Below are positions 19,801 to 22,154 of a DNA stretch of 22,154 nucleotides, piece by piece; the stretch's first letter is position 1, and each line of letters opens with the position of its first letter. The position numbers were made by a program, and so were the translations under genes. This stretch comes from Hypsibius dujardini. Taxonomy: Eukaryota; Tardigrada; Eutardigrada; Parachela; Hypsibiidae. The DNA lies in NCBI GenBank assembly GCA_001579985.1, contig LRSR01002335.1:1-22154 (forward strand), written 5' to 3'. Below the pieces are notes generated by a model. The model was given only the letters and a program-made list of their open reading frames with translations, had not been told where the DNA came from and did not search any database.

Positions 19801-21630
19801 GGAGGGATAAGAGAACGGGAACGGGAGCGCCTTTCGCCTTGATTAACCGAGTTGATCTCGATTATCGTTACACACGCCACAAACTCTACGCCCAGCTCCC
19901 CCACCCTGCAGCAATCTCATGAATATTTAGCCCAAAAACTTTCCACCACATGCATCTTACTCGTATTGCCCCAAAGTGCTACAGTAGGCCAATCACAGAA
20001 TGCCTGTCTGATAGCTATTATTGTCACAACCTTTTACTATATTTTATATTATTAACCAAAACACAACACGCGGGCATATAATGTTGAGTTGATCAGCGTC
20101 TTCATTTTCTCACTGGAAACTTCCAGTGCGAATGAAATTATCGCTATTGTAAGGCAACTAGCGCTATGTTAACACCGCCAAAAGTGAACACGCGAGCGAA
20201 CAAAAGTTGCAGAATTGTACCTGATTGTAAGAAGATGTAAGTCGCTTGACCTTAGGCTTATGAAAAAAGCGTATTGTTGTTACAACTTGTAAGTGACCTT
20301 GTGGCGCCAAAAGTCTTGTAAAGGGGCTAAGAATAAGAAGATTGAGATATTTTTCCTGGCCGTGCGTGACTTGATTTCATAGTAAAAGTGCATGTACATT
20401 AACCTTGGGATAACTTTGTCGAGGATGTTGATAAAAGGGCTGAGATAATGCTTATGTACCGTAAATGAAGAGGTGGATGGAGAGCGAGGCAGCGGATACG
20501 ACTGCTAGATGTTGGAAAGTGTTATTTTTCCGGGCTGATCGAGGCTCATCCCGTGGCAGTAATAATGATGATCTAGCTACAGTATTTTCAAGCCGGGCTT
20601 ATTTAATCATGCGACATCATTGATTTTTCAGCGTTCGACTGCAACTACAAAGATATAGCGCAGTGTATAAATGTGTGTGACCTATCTAGAATAAATAAAG
20701 AACATGACCATCGAGCCACAAATAACAGATGGTCCTATACGGCGCGGTTCGAAGCCTAATTATAATCTCTCTACCAAAGAACTCTACTAATTATTTGCGT
20801 TTGCCTCAAATTAACCAAATTCGCTCTTATATAAACAAATTGTGGTACTTTAAAAAAATTCAGTTCTGACTTCATTTTTTCTTTTGTATCTTTTCAGGTT
20901 TGGTTCAAGGTTGGTCTTCCCCCCTCCGCCCTGGCTGAAGTGTATTTCGAAATGTGAGTCTCATTTGATTGATTTATTATAGAATCGACGAGCCAAGTGG
21001 CGGAAACGCGAACGAAACATGGGGGAGTCGGCTTACAAGAATGGCACCTTCAATCCCGCTGCACAAGTGGCCGCAGCCGCCCAATTCAATTCTTTCATTC
21101 CTTCATTTCCCAGCCATCATCATAGTCAGTTTGGAGTTGCGGGAGGAGAGGCAAACTGTGTGGATCCGAGTACAGCCGCCGCATACTACTCTAACCTTGG
21201 TCCCATCTATCACCACACTAACAATAATTGGGCCAGCAAACTCCATCACAATCCCCTTTCATCCGGCAAAAGCAACACCTTCCCATGGGCATCCGCCGCC
21301 GCTTGCTTTAATAACTCTGCCGCCCAAAATATAGCCGCTTCCTCTAGCGCGCTAGTCGACGCTCAAGCTCAACTTAATCCTTATGTTAATTGTCCACCAA
21401 CAAGTTACGTCACCGCGACCTCTTCGCCAGCTAATTCCAGCATCTACGCTCCCTCAGCTCATTCTACCTATTACCATAACAATAGCGCACAGACATCCCC
21501 GGCAGTTCGGTCAAAGGTCAAATGTACTACCGTCACCGGAAACGTTCCTGCTTTTCTTCCCTACGGCCATTCCAACAGTGGAAGAGTTGAGTCGGACACG
21601 GCCAATAATGTCTCACTGGCACATATTTGA
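16854..21630 (+). CDS. Pitx: Pitx paired-like homeobox transcription factor
   Basis: Nuclear DNA-binding regulator. Exons 16854-17169, 18886-19053, 19129-19163, 19301-19360, 20898-20909 and 20983-21630 join in phase to 412 aa. The N-terminus is His/Gln-rich (QSHHQHHHSH at about 40-49), followed by an acidic then basic stretch (EDEAAADSDEEAKRK). The homeodomain is residues 148-207: [59 protein letters not shown], near-identical to Pitx of other animals, with Lys50. Downstream NNWASK ... NPLSSGKS ... FPW matches the conserved Pitx region after the homeodomain. No clear OAR motif is present at the C-terminus; PAVRSKVK near residue 376 may be its remnant. Introns 1 (1716 nt) and 4 (1537 nt) are long, the others 73-137 nt. 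Family role: left-right asymmetry, head and neuroendocrine or muscle patterning. The start ATG is the first in the open exon; upstream exons are not excluded. Confidence 0.93.
17170..18885 (+). other. Pitx intron 1 (1716 nt)
   Basis: Bounded by G|GTAAGTTG and TTTCTTAG|G. It contains no recognisable gene; ORFs at 17910-18104 and 18117-18326 look like chance. A short (GA)n run lies near 18205. Its length, against receptor introns mostly under 100 nt, makes it a natural place for enhancers, but no specific site can be named from one sequence. Confidence 0.6.
19361..20897 (+). other. Pitx intron 4 (1537 nt)
   Basis: Runs from GTAAGTGTAG to TATCTTTTCAG and splits the homeodomain between residues 46 and 47. 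It holds an ACTG tandem run at about 19623-19638 and no coding sequence that I can support. A GGTTCGAAGCC word at about 20747 resembles a tRNA B-box, but no cloverleaf could be folded around it. Confidence 0.6.
20898..20909 (+). other. Pitx: 12-nt microexon of Pitx encoding homeodomain residues 47-50
   Basis: The exon is GTTTGGTTCAAG (Val-Trp-Phe-Lys), flanked by TTTTCAG and GTTGGT. The rest of helix 3 (NRRAKWRKRER) begins at 20983 after a 73-nt intron ending TTATTATAG. A stronger-looking donor, GTGAGT at 20954, would leave an intron of only 29 nt and break the frame, so the 12-nt form is preferred. Confidence 0.85.
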
Positions 21631-22154
21631 GCAAACTTTTTGAATTTGCTCGTATAATCCACCGGTTAAATATTGTCAAACACCATGTCTGTATACAGGG
21701 ATAAATACAGGCTTCTTTGTAAAGTTAGAATTTGATATTTTATAGGGCTGCATGAATCTGTAGGTCTCCGGTTATTGTTACTTTTTTTGTTGGCTACATG
21801 CCGGCAGAAGTTCTTGCCGGACAGGGGCATAATAACGGTCATATGATCTTTCCATTTTATTCAATACATGCGATCTGCTGAATGTTTCCTTTAAAACGCT
21901 GCAGTAGAGACAAAAGTGGACGAACGTAAATTCATTTTTATAAATTTTCGACTTATAGTTATGATTCTGCTGTACGTAGTGCTAGCCACACCACTGAATT
22001 CGAATTTCCCATTATACGGCCAGTGTAACACTCTGAACTCTGGACTCCGACTCATCATTAAGCCGCACGTCCGCTAACCGGTATAAAAATTGCGGCGCTT
22101 CAACCATCCGTCAAAACATGCTTGTCTGCTTAAATAAATGCACAAATAGAAAAA
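21631..22154 (+). other. Pitx 3' flank and window end
   Basis: Presumed 3' untranslated and downstream sequence. An exact AATAAA is at 22133-22138; a GATAAA variant is at about 21700 and an AATACA variant near 21863. TATAAAAA at 22082-22089 on the plus strand could instead mark a new promoter, with an ATG at 22118 running to the window end, but this is too short to judge. Confidence 0.4.

Noticed and set aside
20735-20765. GGTTCGAAGCC word resembling a tRNA B-box
   Set aside because: No A-box or cloverleaf stems could be found upstream at tRNA spacing.
1-22154. CRISPR arrays, bacterial operons, integrons or phage genes
   Set aside because: Nothing of prokaryotic type is present: genes are spliced, lack ribosome-binding sites and belong to animal families. 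No regularly spaced repeats were seen.

Overview
The window is nuclear DNA of a compact-genome invertebrate animal. It carries three confidently modelled protein genes, all rebuilt here by joining exons by hand at GT-AG introns so that phase and family motifs agree. Most introns are only 58-100 nt, gene spacing is a few kb, the genes belong to metazoan families (adhesion GPCR, Dmbx, Pitx), and small DNA-transposon relics are scattered between them. The species cannot be fixed from this sequence. A small-genome ecdysozoan such as a tardigrade is one guess; a tunicate, rotifer or other lineage is not excluded.

Layout. (1) 209-6376, minus strand: a 34-exon adhesion G-protein-coupled receptor of about 1177 aa, with signal peptide, EGF-like, pentraxin-like, hormone-receptor (HRM), GAIN/GPS, seven membrane helices and a cytoplasmic tail. 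Its introns are tiny and five exons are only 13-33 nt. The GPS cleavage tripeptide is replaced, so it is probably an uncleaved receptor. (2) 6377-11666: mostly non-coding. It holds a plus-strand TATA/initiator-like promoter, a perfect terminal-inverted-repeat MITE with TA duplications, a block of AT-rich palindromes, a probable LINE scrap, and a candidate two-exon gene on the minus strand (10852-11215). (3) 11667-14295, plus strand: a five-exon Dmbx-type paired-like homeobox gene with a C-terminal OAR motif. Its third intron has been hit by a hAT-like and a second inverted-repeat element. (4) 14296-16853: intergenic, with degenerate repeats and one short ORF of unknown status. (5) 16854-21630, plus strand: a six-exon Pitx homeobox gene. 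It has two introns over 1.5 kb and a 12-nt microexon inside the homeodomain. (6) 21631-22154: 3' flank.

Dmbx and Pitx are both K50 paired-like transcription factors, lying head-to-tail about 2.6 kb apart. They share two intron positions in the homeodomain (26/27 and 46/47, both phase 0). The receptor has no evident functional link with them. The most unusual points are the non-canonical GPS of the receptor, the extra K50/N51 intron that creates a 12-nt Pitx exon, the Dmbx-Pitx linkage with shared introns, and the apparent erosion of the Pitx OAR motif.
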